Assembly: GCA_030522415.1 (NCBI GenBank)
Contig: CM060107.1
Location: 3,956,847 to 4,020,846, forward strand
Reading direction: 5' to 3'
Length of the DNA stretch: 64,000 nt
Source: Channallabes apus
Taxonomy: Eukaryota > Chordata > Actinopteri > Siluriformes > Clariidae
Both the position numbers and the translations under genes were made by a program. Below the pieces are notes generated by a model that was given only the letters and a program-made list of their open reading frames with translations, was not told the origin of the DNA and searched no databases. This document shows, piece by piece, positions 10,414 through 22,674 of this stretch. The first letter of the stretch is position 1; the number at the start of each line of letters is the position of its first letter.

Positions 10414-11037
10414 ATGGCAGAAGTGGCTCCCGCGCCCGCCGCCGCGCCGGCCAAAGTGCCCAAGAAGAAAGCAGCTTCGCGGCCAAAGAAAGCCGGGCCT
10501 AGCGTCGGCGAGCTGATCGTCAAAGCGGTTTCCGCGTCCAAGGAGAGGAATGGCATCTCTCTCGCTGCCCTGAAGAAAGCTCTGGTTGCCGGTGGATACG
10601 ATGTGGAGAAGAACAATTCCCGCGTCAAGCTCGCCGTCAAGAGTCTGGTGGAAAAAGCGGTCTTGGTTCAGACCAAAGGCACCGGCGCGTCTGGCTCTTT
10701 CAAGCTGAACAAGAAGCAGACCGAAGCCAAGAAAGCCGCACCCAAAGCGAAGAAGCCGGCCGCCAAAAAGCCCGCAGCAGCGAAGAAGCCCAAGAAGGTA
10801 GCGGCCAAGAAACCTGCCGCCGCCAAGAAGTCTCCTAAGAAAGCGAAGAAACCTGCGGCGGCCAAGAAAGCCACCAAGAGCCCCAAGAAGGCGAAAAAGC
10901 CGGCGACCCCTAAAAAGGCAGCAAAGAGCCCCAAGAAGGCGAAGGCAGTTAAACCCAAGAATGCCAAACCCAAAGCGTCCAAGGCTGCCAAGCCTAAAGC
11001 GCCCAAGGCGAAAAAGGCAGCTCCTAAAAAGAAGTAA
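10414..11037 (+). CDS. h1: Linker histone H1
   Basis: 207 residues, intronless. An Ala/Pro-rich N-tail (1-25) ends in [11 protein letters not shown]. The winged-helix globular domain covers about 27-100 ([63 protein letters not shown]). The last 105 residues are a Lys/Ala/Pro tail with several SPKKAK repeats, typical CDK sites. It binds linker DNA at the nucleosome dyad and compacts chromatin. The start is chosen because ACTCCCTGAGAG-ATG is the first Met in frame and the length is usual for fish somatic H1. A stem-loop follows at 11077. It heads the cluster, on the same strand as H2A and H3, and has no second copy in the window. Confidence 0.97.
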   Translation: MAEVAPAPAAAPAKVPKKKAASRPKKAGPSVGELIVKAVSASKERNGISLAALKKALVAGGYDVEKNNSRVKLAVKSLVEKAVLVQTKGTGASGSFKLNKKQTEAKKAAPKAKKPAAKKPAAAKKPKKVAAKKPAAAKKSPKKAKKPAAAKKATKSPKKAKKPATPKKAAKSPKKAKAVKPKNAKPKASKAAKPKAPKAKKAAPKKK

Positions 11038-11076
11038 ACATGTTAAGTTTCTTTCTTTCAGATTTCCCTACTAAAC

Positions 11077-11092
11077 GGCTCTTTTAAGAGCC
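11077..11092 (+). terminator. Histone 3' stem-loop of H1
   Basis: GGCTCTTTTAAGAGCC followed by ACCCA, 39 bases after the stop. SLBP/U7-type processing signal of replication-dependent histone mRNA. Confidence 0.95.
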
Positions 11093-11194
11093 ACCCACGT
11101 TTTCGTTTAATGGGCAATAATCCACTTTTTTTGTCAAACTACATGGATACGATAACCATTATTTAACATATAAATTGTAAACATAAGCATGTTA

Positions 11195-11285
11195 AATAAT
11201 TCTTTTGACTGTGTAAAGCTGCTTTGGGACAATACCAATTGTTAAAAGCGCTATACAAATAAAAATTTAATTGAATTTAATATTA
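11195..11285 (+). repeat. 3' tail of an L2-type LINE
   Basis: GTAAAGCTGCTTTGGGACAA and AAAAGCGCTATACAAATAAA with an ATTGAATTTAA end match the common 3' end of fish L2-like LINEs. It sits between H1 and H2A. Confidence 0.6.
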
Positions 11286-11483
11286 TAAGATTCTAAGGAA
11301 TCCTATTATTTTAAGATTTTGCTAAAGTATACACTTCAGTCTAGTCATGTAAAAGTATATTGAAATGCATGTAATCCATGAATATAAAAGCTTTTTAATA
11401 ATGCGTATTTATTCTGTTATCTTTTGGGGCGGGGGTCGGAAGTCGGAAATCCAGAGAAGTCGGAAATCCACGGCGTGGTAGTG

Positions 11484-11543
11484 ATTGGTTGGTTTGTCAC
11501 AACGATTGTAGCCAATGAGGATGCAGCAGTTTAGACTATATTA
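11484..11543 (+). promoter_or_regulatory. H2A promoter
   Basis: An inverted CCAAT (ATTGG, 11484-11488), a direct CCAAT (11512-11516) and TATA-like CTATATTA (11536-11543), the last 65 bases before the start codon. Confidence 0.75.
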
Positions 11544-11604
11544 GAGAGCGCTAGGGACTAGTCGCTTACAGTTTCGGTTCTTTTTGAGAACGTTAACGTA
11601 GTGA

Positions 11605-11994
<390 letters not shown>

Positions 11995-12027
11995 TTTTAT
12001 ATACTGCTGCGTTCATCAGTGTCCAAA

Positions 12028-12043
12028 GGCTCTTTTAAGAGCC
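12028..12043 (+). terminator. Histone 3' stem-loop of H2A
   Basis: GGCTCTTTTAAGAGCC then ACCCA, 33 bases after the stop. Confidence 0.95.
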
Positions 12044-12350
12044 ACCCATGTTTACTTTAAAAGTGATATTTTCCTCACCAGTTCAAACATTTATAAAACG
12101 TGAATGAATGTGACACAACGACAAAAAGCCTCATAGGGCTTTTTTGAGATAAGAATAAAATGTGCATGAAATTTCCTACCATGTTTTAACGTTGCATCAT
12201 AAATAATATTTATTCATTTTGAGATCTATATGTACAAAATGTATACCTTTGTAAATAACATTCGTACATTTTGTTTGGAAACGCTAGCAGCGCGCTCAGT
12301 CTTGCATAAAGATAATGGAGTTTCAAACCAAGTCGGTGTTAGAAGAGGAG

Positions 12351-12450
12351 CCAATCGCCACGTTAAGGGATGACGTAACGCGTTGGAACCAATGACAGGC
12401 GGCGCTTTCAAGACGCCCAATCAGCGCAGCCGAGCGTTACGCTGTAAATA
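12351..12450 (+). promoter_or_regulatory. H3 (copy A) promoter with three CCAAT boxes
   Basis: CCAAT at 12351, 12389 and 12417, then TATA-like GTAAATA at 12444-12450, 65 bases before the start codon. The third CCAAT coincides with the left edge of the segmental duplication. Confidence 0.75.
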
Positions 12451-12511
12451 GGCCGCGTTCTCTCGTTTCACTCATTCTGTTTTTCTTTGACGAAGCACAG
12501 ACAGCTCGTAA

Positions 12512-12925
<414 letters not shown>

Positions 12926-12953
12926 ACATTAAACTCCGTCTAAACATCACAAA

Positions 12954-12969
12954 GGCTCTTTTTAGAGCC
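12954..12969 (+). terminator. Histone 3' stem-loop of H3 copy A
   Basis: GGCTCTTTTTAGAGCC followed by ACCTCA, 28 bases after the stop. The loop-closing pair differs from the other genes (TTTTT loop run), but a 6-bp stem remains. Confidence 0.9.
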
Positions 12970-14752
12970 ACCTCATTGTTTCAGAAAAATCGGCATGTTT
13001 ATCTATTTTTAATAGACTTTGGTTTTTACATAATTTATTGAAATATAAGTGTAGCATCACATTACTAAGTGATTTTGACAATAACCTGGGCTGATATTGT
13101 AGTTTATAAATGCAGTAGATAAGTAGAGTTTATTTTAAGGAAGTAATAATAATGAAGTATGCTTTGAAGGATCTTAACCCAGGTCCAGGAATAAAACATC
13201 TCCTTAATTGTTTTCTTTGCTTGATGCAGCCCAGTAATTTGACCCTTTTTGAATATAAAGTCCACCCTCATTGTATAAAATATGGAAGGTAGTATAAACT
13301 TTTCGAGATCTTACTTTATTAAAAATGTGTTGGTTTGGACAAGAGCCTAAGCTGAAAAAAGCTAGCTTTGACCAGAGTTAATTTGCTTATCCAGTTTAAA
13401 ATCACTGTCAGTTGGTTTTACATAAAATTTAAGGGAATGAATCTCAGGGAAAGGATCAACACAGTCTCCACTACATCATGAAAAACAACAGTGGTGGCTC
13501 AGAGGGCTAAGGCCCTGAGTTACTGATCGGAAGGTCTGAGGTCATGTATGTGATTTGTATATGAAGACAGGGATGCTGGCTGAAAATGTTCTCCCACTAT
13601 GCCGTCTGACTTGAGTAATGAGTCGAGTGTAGCCGAATGTCGCGGAGTAAGAGGAGCGTTTCTTCAAATCAAATTCAAATTTTATTTGTCACATACACAG
13701 TCATACAGAGTACGATATGTAGTGAAATGCTTACACGACTGCTAGTGACCTTAAAAATGATAAAAGCTAATACATGAGAAAATAAATGTGAATAAAAGAA
13801 ATACGTTAAAAATAAAATTAACTAGCAAAATATAATATACTGTAATAAAATAATACGTTAGAAAATAAGATTAAACTCGTGAAATGTACTGTACAAAGTA
13901 AGTATACTTTACAAATAAGAACAACATCAATATAAGAACAAAATAACTATAACAGATATAGAAAGAAATTTAAATAGAAATTTGTCAAAAACAGAAAATT
14001 ATAAGTTTTCACAAATCTACTCAAGTAAAAGCAAAAAGTATGATAGAGTAAAACTCCTTATAGAGGTAAAAGTTTTTCACAAAGTTACTCAAGTAAATGT
14101 AACTCATTACTACCCACCTTTGGTTGTGGACTCAATTAATTATATTTCTCTGGGGTTGACAACTTTCCATCGACTCAAAAAGGTAAGTCTCCCAGTGATG
14201 TAGTTTGTTAAAGTGATTTGATTTTCTAATAAAAACAAGTTGGCCTAACAACACTCAGACATAATAAAAAAAATAATAATAATAAATAAATAAATTCTTC
14301 CAAAACTAGTTAAAGTTAAAACAGTGATCTGCATAAAACAGAAGAATACACATTCTATTTTGCTTTAAGATCAATACCTATTTAAAAAATAAATATTAAA
14401 TCTTACTAATTCTTTTACATCATAACCTTTTTTTAAAACTATCAAATATGTGACTTTTGAAGACTATTTTTCCCAATGTGTCAGTCACAAAAAAAGAATC
14501 TATGGCAACGAGAGTATGTCTTTTTCAAAACCAATAATAATCGTTTGGATGACTTTATAGGTGTACGTCCAGTCCTTTTGAACTTCAATGTTTAGAGCAC
14601 AGATCTGACCGAACATCACTCCTAAAGCTACTGCATAAACAAAACTCATATGATTGCAGTAAAGCAGAATTTTAAATAAATTTAATTGAATAGTTAGTAG
14701 TAAAAACTTTTTTTAAAGTAGAAAGAGCCTAAACTAATTTAATACACACATC

Positions 14753-14754
<2 letters not shown>
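12970..14754. other. Intergenic in duplicated block; SINE and LINE tails only
   Basis: No gene seen. At 13490-13556 there is a tRNA-SINE head (GTGGCTCAGAGGGCTAAGGC). At 13672-13740 there is a minus-oriented LINE tail (AAATTCAAATTTTATTTGTC, GAGTACGATATGTAGTGAAA). Much of the rest matches 26330-27200 in copy B. Confidence 0.6.

Positions 14755-14832
<78 letters not shown>
14755..14832. repeat. (TA)n microsatellite
   Basis: About 38 TA units; the copy B counterpart near 27218 is only about six units. Confidence 0.95.
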
Positions 14833-14834
<2 letters not shown>

Positions 14835-14836
<2 letters not shown>

Positions 14837-15165
14837 AAAAGTCAGGACATACCTTCTCATCTCCCTGTCAATGTGTTTTCTTTATTTTCATGACCATATA
14901 CATTGGTAGATTCTCACGGAAGGCATCAAAACTATGAATGAACACATGTGGAGTTAACGTGTGGTACCTAACAAAAAAAGGTCTCCACAGTCACCGGACC
15001 TGAGCCCAATCGAGATTTGGGTTTGGGGTGAGCTGGACCTCAGAATGAAGGCAAAGGGGCCAACAAGTGCTAAACACCTCTGGGAACTCCTTCAAGACTG
15101 TTGGAAACCATTTCAGGTGACTACCTCTTGAAGCTCATCAAGAGAATGTATATATACTGTATGTG
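14835..15165. mobile_element. Internally deleted Tc1-type element (copy A)
   Basis: The left end CAAAAGTCAGGACATACCTT and the ATTGGTAGATTCTCAC words are typical of one fish Tc1-like family. The centre retains only the codons around the third catalytic motif (SPDLSPIE near 14995) and a WELLQDCWKPF tail. The copy at 27235-27490 has lost this as well. Confidence 0.55.
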
Positions 15166-16460
15166 CAAAACAGGTGGCAAACAAGTTCCCCTTATTTAAG
15201 GATAAATGCAGAAAAGGTTGTCCAGTGCATTCCCCTGTCAAAATCAGAGTAAAATGGGTCGTTTCAGACATTATTCAGAACAACAGCGTACTTTGATTCA
15301 AAAGTTGATTAGTGATGGAAAAAACATACAAAGAATTGCAGAAAATGATCGGCTGCTCTGCTAAAATGATACCAAATGCTTTAAAATTGAGATCAAAAAC
15401 AGAAAGATTGGAAAAAAACGGAAAACTACCATTCAAATGGATCAAAGAATAAAATTGGCAAACACTCAGCCAATGATCATTTCCAGCATGTCAAAGAACA
15501 CCTAAAGTTACCTGTGAGTACTGTTACTATTAGACTATTAGAAGACGGCTATGTGAAGTCAAGCTATCAGCAAGAAGCCACCGCAAAGTCCCATTGTAGG
15601 AAAAAGACACGTGCTGAAGAGGTTAGAGTTCACCAAAGAACACATTGACTGGCCTAAAGAGAAATGGTGCAATATTTTGTGGACTGATGAAAGCAAGATT
15701 GTCCTTTTTGGGTCTAGAGGCCACAGACAGTTTGTCAGGCACCCAAACACTGAATTCAAGCCACAGTACACTGTGAGGACAGTGAAGCATGGAGGCACAA
15801 GCATCATGATATGGGGATGTAGCTTCTCGTGCTATGGGCCTATTTATCACATTTCAGGGATCATGGATCAATTTGAGTACATCAGAATACTTAAAGAGGT
15901 CATGTTCCCTTATGCCGAAGAGGAAATGCCCTTGAAATGGGTGTTTCAAAAAGACAACGACCCCAAACACACCAGTAAGCGAGCAGCATCTTGGTTCCAG
16001 ACCAACAAGATTAAAGTTATGGAGTGACCAGCCAATCCCCAGACCTTAATCCAATAGAAAACTTGTGGGATGACATTAAAAATGCTGTTTCTGAGGCAAA
16101 ACCAAGAAATGCGAGGAATTGTGGCGTGTAGTGCAATTGCCACAGACGTGAAGCAGATCTCCTTGTTATACAACTAAATATTAGTTCAAAGATGCACAAA
16201 AAAGATTAAACTTAAAGCATTTTTTGTTTAAACGGTAAATTCATCACTTTATAAGGATGAATAATGACACTGCTAATTTTTTGAACAGACTAATTTGTTT
16301 TTCTTCACTTTCTGTAAACTAATAATACATTTAGCACATTTTTCTTTCAGAATTGAACGTGCAGGGAGTCCAATGCATTTATGTCATTTAAATTAAACAT
16401 TATATGGATATGGAGCTTTTACTCACTTTTATGAACACTGCTATTATTTTGAACACAACT
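15166..16460 (+). pseudogene. Tc1-like transposase pseudogene (copy A)
   Basis: The reading frame can be followed in pieces from MGRFRHYSEQQ at 15254 (paired-like N-terminus) through [11 protein letters not shown] (first Asp, about 15680), [10 protein letters not shown] (second Asp, about 15950) and a PQTLIQ/ENLWDD stretch near 16040-16070 where the third acidic motif belongs. Frames change near 15350 and 15480, and the frame stops at 16025-16027, so it is inactive. Cut-and-paste DDE transposase family. The same insertion is present in copy B, so it predates the segmental duplication. Confidence 0.8.
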
Positions 16461-17137
16461 GTATGTATATATATATATATATAGTTTCTGTATAAATAAC
16501 TGACAGTCGTCAATAATTAACACAATTACTTACTATTATAGGTTTCCTCCTTGTACATTTAAGCTTTTTTTCAACAGATCCCATCAGTCAAAAAAAATCT
16601 CACTGAAGTACTCTGTGATAAACAGTACAGTAGGCTTCATCTTAGTATTTGTCATGATCAAAGCTCCAGTAAATAAGGTCTGCAGGACATGCACAGCAAA
16701 TAAGTTCAAAATTGTGAGGTTTACAAGAGCTGAAGTCAATAAAAAAAAAGTCTAATAGAACATTGTGTTGTAGTAGATTTATAATGGAACCAAACAATCA
16801 CTTTACATGAGTGAGAGTCAACAGGAAGGTTAAATATTTACATCACATAAGCTTTTTCATTGTCCATCCAAATCTTGTGTTTATTTCCATAGTGTTCATG
16901 TTGTATTAAATGATATTCCTTTGAACATCCAAGATTCAAGGTTCTATTTGTTGTAGAAAAAGTAAGACTTTTATTGTAGTGCTGCTACATGCTAGTTCTG
17001 AATAACTTTGTACTGCTAGAAACTTTGATCTAGAACAATTCAGCTTAATCTTAATTTGATTTACAAGTAGCTCCCAGAAAATTACTCTAAAATACATCTA
17101 CAAGGCAGGAAATCACTCTTTGACGGACAACATGGGT
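16461..17137. other. Intergenic of duplicated block, no gene
   Basis: A short (TA)n near 16465-16485. The part after 16550 matches 30230-30890 in copy B. No supported gene. Confidence 0.6.
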
Positions 17138-17153
17138 GGCTCTTAAAAGAGCC
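17138..17153 (-). terminator. Histone 3' stem-loop of H2B copy A
   Basis: On the minus strand GGCTCTTTTAAGAGCC then ACCCATG, 31 bases after the stop. Confidence 0.95.
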
Positions 17154-17184
17154 GTTGTGTTGATGAAGGCGGCGGTGACGCGCT

Positions 17185-17559
17185 TTACTTGGAGCTGGTG
17201 TATTTAGTCACGGCCTTGGTGCCCTCGGACACGGCGTGCTTGGCCAACTCACCGGGCAGCAACAGGCGCACGGCGGTCTGGATCTCCCTAGAAGTGATGG
17301 TGGAGCGTTTGTTGTAGTGAGCCAGACGCGAGGACTCACCGGCGATGCGCTCGAAGATGTCGTTGACGAACGAATTCATGATTCCCATCGCCTTGGACGA
17401 AATGCCGGTGTCGGGGTGAACCTGCTTCAGGACTTTGTACACGTAGATGGCGTAGCTCTCCTTCCTGGTCTTTCTGCGCTTCTTGCCGCCTTTGCCGGCG
17501 GGCTTGGTCACGGCTTTCTTCGAGCCCTTCTTGGGGGCGGTTTTAGCTGGTTCAGGCAT
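17185..17559 (-). CDS. h2b: Histone H2B (copy A)
   Basis: 124 residues, intronless. The N-tail is [14 protein letters not shown], then a basic [10 protein letters not shown] block, the histone fold ([55 protein letters not shown]) and the C-helix with the Lys in AVTKYTSSK that is the usual ubiquitylation site. The start is MPEP; an in-frame Met 14 codons earlier gives a non-histone extension and is not chosen. It differs from copy B at Pro20 (Thr) and Thr31 (Ser). The TATA position reads TACATAG on the coding strand against TATATAG in copy B, so its promoter may be weaker. Confidence 0.97.
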   Translation of the reverse strand: MPEPAKTAPKKGSKKAVTKPAGKGGKKRRKTRKESYAIYVYKVLKQVHPDTGISSKAMGIMNSFVNDIFERIAGESSRLAHYNKRSTITSREIQTAVRLLLPGELAKHAVSEGTKAVTKYTSSK

Positions 17560-17617
17560 GATGCTGTTACTTCTCGACGAGACTGTGAAAAGAATAAACA
17601 CGTCCCTCTCGCGGGCC

Positions 17618-17673
17618 CTCTATGTACAGACTACATTGTAATTAAGCACAAGCCAAGAACGGATTTTGATTGG
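17618..17673 (-). promoter_or_regulatory. H2B copy A promoter
   Basis: CCAAT on the minus strand (ATTGG at 17669-17673) and a degraded TATA (minus-strand TGTACATAG, about 17620-17628). Confidence 0.6.
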
Positions 17674-17700
17674 TCCACATTTTCAAAATTCCTCACATGG

Positions 17701-18158
17701 AGGACCTCCTACCACCCCTGTCTTTTAATGTTACTCCTCCACCCTCCGCTTCGTGTCCCTTCCCGCCGTTTCAGAGTCGCGGGTTAATGAATATATAAAC
17801 AAAGATATTTACAATAATTTCATCCAGAAAATAAGTGAATCATGTGTTCAAACAATAACGTTTATTTACAAACTATATGTCAATAACGTACATATCTTTT
17901 AGAGTCTACATGTTTAACTAAATACTTGATATTTGATTTTATAAATGGTTTCCTGATTATTTCGATAGAGTGAGAACTCCAAAACATCGTCTTCAGACTC
18001 GGTCCGAGAGATTGACTTGAATTTCTATACCTAGTTTCCTCAACTGCCCGCAGATAGTATACAAGTGTCATGAAAGTTTTAAACGGTGTCTAATAAGCTT
18101 AAAATGCATTTTTACACACACAATTCGGGATAGGAGCTCTTTTGTTGGAGATGTGGGT
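17701..18158. other. H2B-H4 spacer, no gene
   Basis: Matches 31450-31957 in copy B; no supported ORF. Confidence 0.6.
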
Positions 18159-18174
18159 GGCTCTTAAAAGAGCC
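18159..18174 (-). terminator. Histone 3' stem-loop of the H4 pseudogene
   Basis: Minus-strand GGCTCTTTTAAGAGCC then ACCCACA, 31 bases after the stop; intact although the gene is not. Confidence 0.95.
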
Positions 18175-18205
18175 GTTGTGTTCGCGTAGTTAGCCGGTGG
18201 AGTGT

Positions 18206-19545
<1,340 letters not shown>

Positions 19546-20165
19546 TGTAGTAAGATAATTCATTACATACAAACATTCATATTTCTCAGAGCTGTGTGTG
19601 TGTGTGTGTCTCTCTCTGTGTGTTTGAATTTGAAATTGATGTTTAAATCATATAATTCACTAGAGCACCTGCAGTGATAGTGACACAAACGCCTATCAGA
19701 ATGTAGAGGAATGTTTATATCATGTGACGTAATCAAATGTGAGTGACAGGTGAAGCTTGTGGTGAGTTCGGTCAAAATGTGGAACCATAAGAACCATAAG
19801 ACAGTCAGATGTAGATATCGGTGCCGTGAGCAGACACACAGAGCAGCATCTTGGTGACGCCAGCACAATGCAGACGTGAAACAATAATAAATCAATTGTA
19901 ATGGTGGTGACATTTGTGTGATCAGTTTACTGTTCCTTCAATGCAGGTTACATTTTTCATGCCACCGTATGGTTGCTGCCCTGATTCTAGTGTGTGAGGC
20001 AGGTTACTGCCCAAGAAGATCTCTCACTGAGTGTACGAGACGGGGAGGGGAGGAGAGGTGGACACTAGCTCAGGTCTCACCACTGGAAGTCTGAGTACAG
20101 GGAAGTGCTAACTGAGTACAGGGAAATCATTGTGATGATTATGGCTCACAGCTAATGAAAACCAA
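19546..20165. other. Unrecognised non-coding sequence shared by both copies
   Basis: No gene. A short (GT)n lies at 19591-19606. The sequence matches 33970-34545 in copy B nearly throughout. Confidence 0.55.
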
Positions 20166-20169
20166 AACT

Positions 20170-21095
20170 TCAGTGTCTCAGAAAATTAGAATATTGTGAA
20201 AAAGTTCATTATTGGAGACTCATGGAGTCACACTCTAATCAGATAATTAACTTAAAACACACAAAGGTTTCCTGAGCCTTTAAATGGTCTCTCAGTCAGG
20301 TTCAGTAGGCTGGCTGAAACAATGGATGAAGGAAAAAAATGTGGTAGAAAAAGGTGCAGAAGCTACAGGGATAATTTCATCTGGAAATCATTGTCCGTGA
20401 GTCTGGAGGAAGAGAGGAGAGGGACAGAATCCAAGTTGCTTGAGGTCCAGTATAAACTTTGCACAGCCAGTGGTGGTTTGAGGAGCGATGTCATCTGCTG
20501 GTGTCGGTCCACTGTGTTTTATCAGGTCCAAGGTCAGCACAGCGTCTACCAGGAAGTTCTAGAGCACTTCATGCTTCCCTCTGCTGACCAACTTTATGAG
20601 ATGCTGATTTCATTTTCCAGCAGGTTTAAGGACCATGGTGTACCTGTGTTTGATTGGCCAGGAAACTCACCCGACCTAAACCCCACAGAGAATCTATGGA
20701 CTATTGTAAAAAAGAAGATGTGAGACACCAGACCCAACAATGCAGAAGAACTAAAAAATGCTTTCAGAGCAACCTGGGCTTCCATACAGTAAGACCTCAG
20801 CAGTGCCACAGACTGATCACCTCCATACCACGCCGCATTGCTGCAGTAATTCATGCAAAGGAGCCCTGACCAAGTACTGAGTGCTGTACATGTTCATACT
20901 GTTCACTACTCCAACATCTCTCTGTTCAAAATCTTTATTTTATTTATTGATCTTAAGTAACATTCTTATTTCCTAAGAAATATATCAGTCTGTGTTTAAT
21001 CAATCTATATAATATATGAGTTTTACTTTTAAAACTGAATTATTAACTACTGAAATTAATCACCTTTTTGCTGATATTCTAATTCACTGAGATGC
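20170..21095 (+). pseudogene. Tc1/mariner-like transposon with deleted transposase (copy A)
   Basis: The ends are CAGTGTCTCAGAAAATTAGA (20170) and its approximate reverse complement near 21080-21095 (TTCTAATTCACTGAGATG). The internal frame 20322-20723 keeps KKCGRKRCRS, EVLEHFMLPSADQLYEM and DWPGNSPDLNPTENLW (third catalytic motif). The middle with the first two Asp motifs is deleted. This is a widespread fish Tc1/mariner family. Copy B has further deletions, including the left tip. Confidence 0.75.

Positions 21096-21097
<2 letters not shown>

Positions 21098-21162
<65 letters not shown>
21098..21162. repeat. (GT)n microsatellite
   Basis: About 31 GT units directly between the transposon end and the finTRIM fragment. 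Confidence 0.95.
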
Positions 21163-21163
<1 letters not shown>

Positions 21164-21179
21164 TCATGTATCACAAACA

Positions 21180-21482
21180 TTATCTAGCGTAACAGTGAGT
21201 AGGAGAAGCAGCTTGGACTTCAGGCTTCTTCTTCAGTTTCTCCACCACTTCAGCCAGCATGTTGTTTCTGTGTAGAACAGGCCTTGGAGTGAAAGTGTCT
21301 CTGCACTGAGGACAGCTGTAGACGCCCTTCTGATCCTCCTGATCCCAGCAGCCATTAATACACACCTTACAGAAACTGTGACCACAGGGGAGAGTCACCG
21401 GATCCTTCAGGAGATCCAGACACACTGGACAGATGAACTGATCCACTGAAAACTGATCTACTGAAATACTGGCCTCAGCCAT
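21180..21482 (-). pseudogene. finTRIM-like RING fragment (copy A)
   Basis: 100 codons starting [16 protein letters not shown]. The RING C3HC4 is complete: C18, C21, C33, H35, C38, C41, C57, C60, followed by [20 protein letters not shown], the usual finTRIM linker. The frame then breaks right after THCYA, where copy B continues into the B-boxes. Here the (GT)n tract and transposon end follow. RING domains of TRIM proteins act as E3 ubiquitin ligases. Without B-box, coiled coil and SPRY it is probably non-functional. An ISRE-like site lies 39 bases upstream of the start. Confidence 0.85.
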
Positions 21483-21520
21483 TTTCCTGCACTAACACAC
21501 TGAGGGAGAGACACAGTCTG

Positions 21521-21532
21521 AGTTTCGTTTTC
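21521..21532 (-). promoter_or_regulatory. ISRE-like element upstream of finTRIM copy A
   Basis: Minus-strand GAAAACGAAACT fits the GAAANNGAAACT interferon-stimulated response consensus exactly, in the right orientation and close to the ATG. Confidence 0.6.
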
Positions 21533-21551
21533 TTTGACAATAACTTCCTGG

Positions 21552-21556
<5 letters not shown>

Positions 21557-21602
<46 letters not shown>
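21557..21602. repeat. (GT)n/(GA)n microsatellite
   Basis: GT units followed by GA units; the copy B counterpart is shorter and interrupted. Confidence 0.9.
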
Positions 21603-22272
21603 TGTGAGGAGGAGCTAAAAATGAGGGAGGGCATGAATACACCTCTGTTAACTGTTTCATCTCCCTTTAGTCCATGAATATGTGGAGATGTTAATTATTC
21701 CTGTCTATAAAACACCTGAAGTGATACTTTGGCCGTCTTAATAAATACATTATACATAGTTTATTGATATTTTTATATATTTATTTATTTAGATATACGT
21801 AATAGTTTTTATAACATTTTAAAATATTTATTTCACATTCACATAATATGAACATTATTAAAAACACCTGAAACATTATTTATAAAGTTACAATTTTAAA
21901 TAGTAATTAATAACTGTATTGTTATTCTGACTATATTTCTTGCCTGTCACTGTTTAACTGTAGTGAAGCACTTTGAGCTCCATATTCTGTCTGAATAGAG
22001 TTATTCTAATGATTGTAGGTAAATAGACAGAGACAGATTGAGTCAGTAGTTTATCAGTACTGTGTTTAATGTGACGTATCACTCCAGAGGTCTCCAAAGC
22101 TTTCTGTACTTCACTTTACTTAAGAATTTATGATCTTCACTTCAAGCTAAATTTAATAAGATTAATAACTTTATTACACATTACAGCACATACTTACACA
22201 TACAGTCACGGTACATGGAGCTTAGCTTCACCGTCCTCATTTAAAGCTCCACCCACTCACTCTGTTACACTA

Positions 22273-22295
22273 CAGTATAAATACAGAAACTGAAA
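22273..22295 (+). promoter_or_regulatory. TATA box plus ISRE-like element of the divergent finTRIM fragment
   Basis: CAGTATAAATAC is followed at once by GAAACTGAAA (22286-22295), matching the GAAANNGAAA core. It lies about 75 bases before the finTRIM start at 22369. Confidence 0.5.
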
Positions 22296-22318
22296 GTTCA
22301 TCCAGAGTAAAGAAAACT

Positions 22319-22320
<2 letters not shown>

Positions 22321-22361
<41 letters not shown>
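22321..22361. repeat. (TC)n microsatellite
   Basis: About 20 TC units just before the finTRIM start. Confidence 0.95.
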
Positions 22362-22364
<3 letters not shown>

Positions 22365-22368
22365 GAAA

Positions 22369-22431
22369 ATGGTGGCGGTGAGTATTTCAGTAGATCAGGA
22401 CCAGTTCATCTGTCCAGTCTGTCTGGATCTC
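22369..22431 (+). pseudogene. finTRIM 5' fragment, divergent orientation
   Basis: [20 protein letters not shown] and one more Leu, i.e. the finTRIM N-terminus up to the second RING cysteine pair. After CTGGATCTC the homology stops and unrelated sequence follows. It is head-to-head with the minus-strand copy at 21482, with promoter-like elements between them. Confidence 0.75.
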
Positions 22432-22580
22432 CGGTGGTCAAGCACAGTTACAGTTACACTATCCTATCACAATACAGTGGAGGTGAGTGAACCCAGAGTG
22501 AAACAATACTTCCTGTCCTATATGACTGTAGTGTTTATCAGCACTAAACCTCACAAGGCTTTTACTCTCACAGCATTAAC

Positions 22581-22674
22581 AGCATACACAAACATGTCTG
22601 TAACTTTTTGTTCATAGTAGAAACATATGGTATGTTTTATGAACAAAAAGTTACAGACATGTTCGTGTATGCTG
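22581..22674. repeat. Near-perfect inverted repeat (about 35-45 bp arms)
   Basis: AGCATACACAAACATGTCTG onward to 22615 pairs with 22640-22674 with one mismatch. An inner part (AAACATA / TATGTTT) continues the stem after a small bulge; the loop is about 4 bases. Confidence 0.9.

Noticed and set aside
10668..11006. Minus-strand ORF rich in Leu, Ala, Phe and Gly
   Set aside because: Antisense of the Lys/Ala-rich H1 tail; composition is a codon artefact.
17236..17787. Plus-strand ORF of 183 codons over H2B (and 30989-31342)
   Set aside because: Antisense of the histone gene; no independent promoter or motif.
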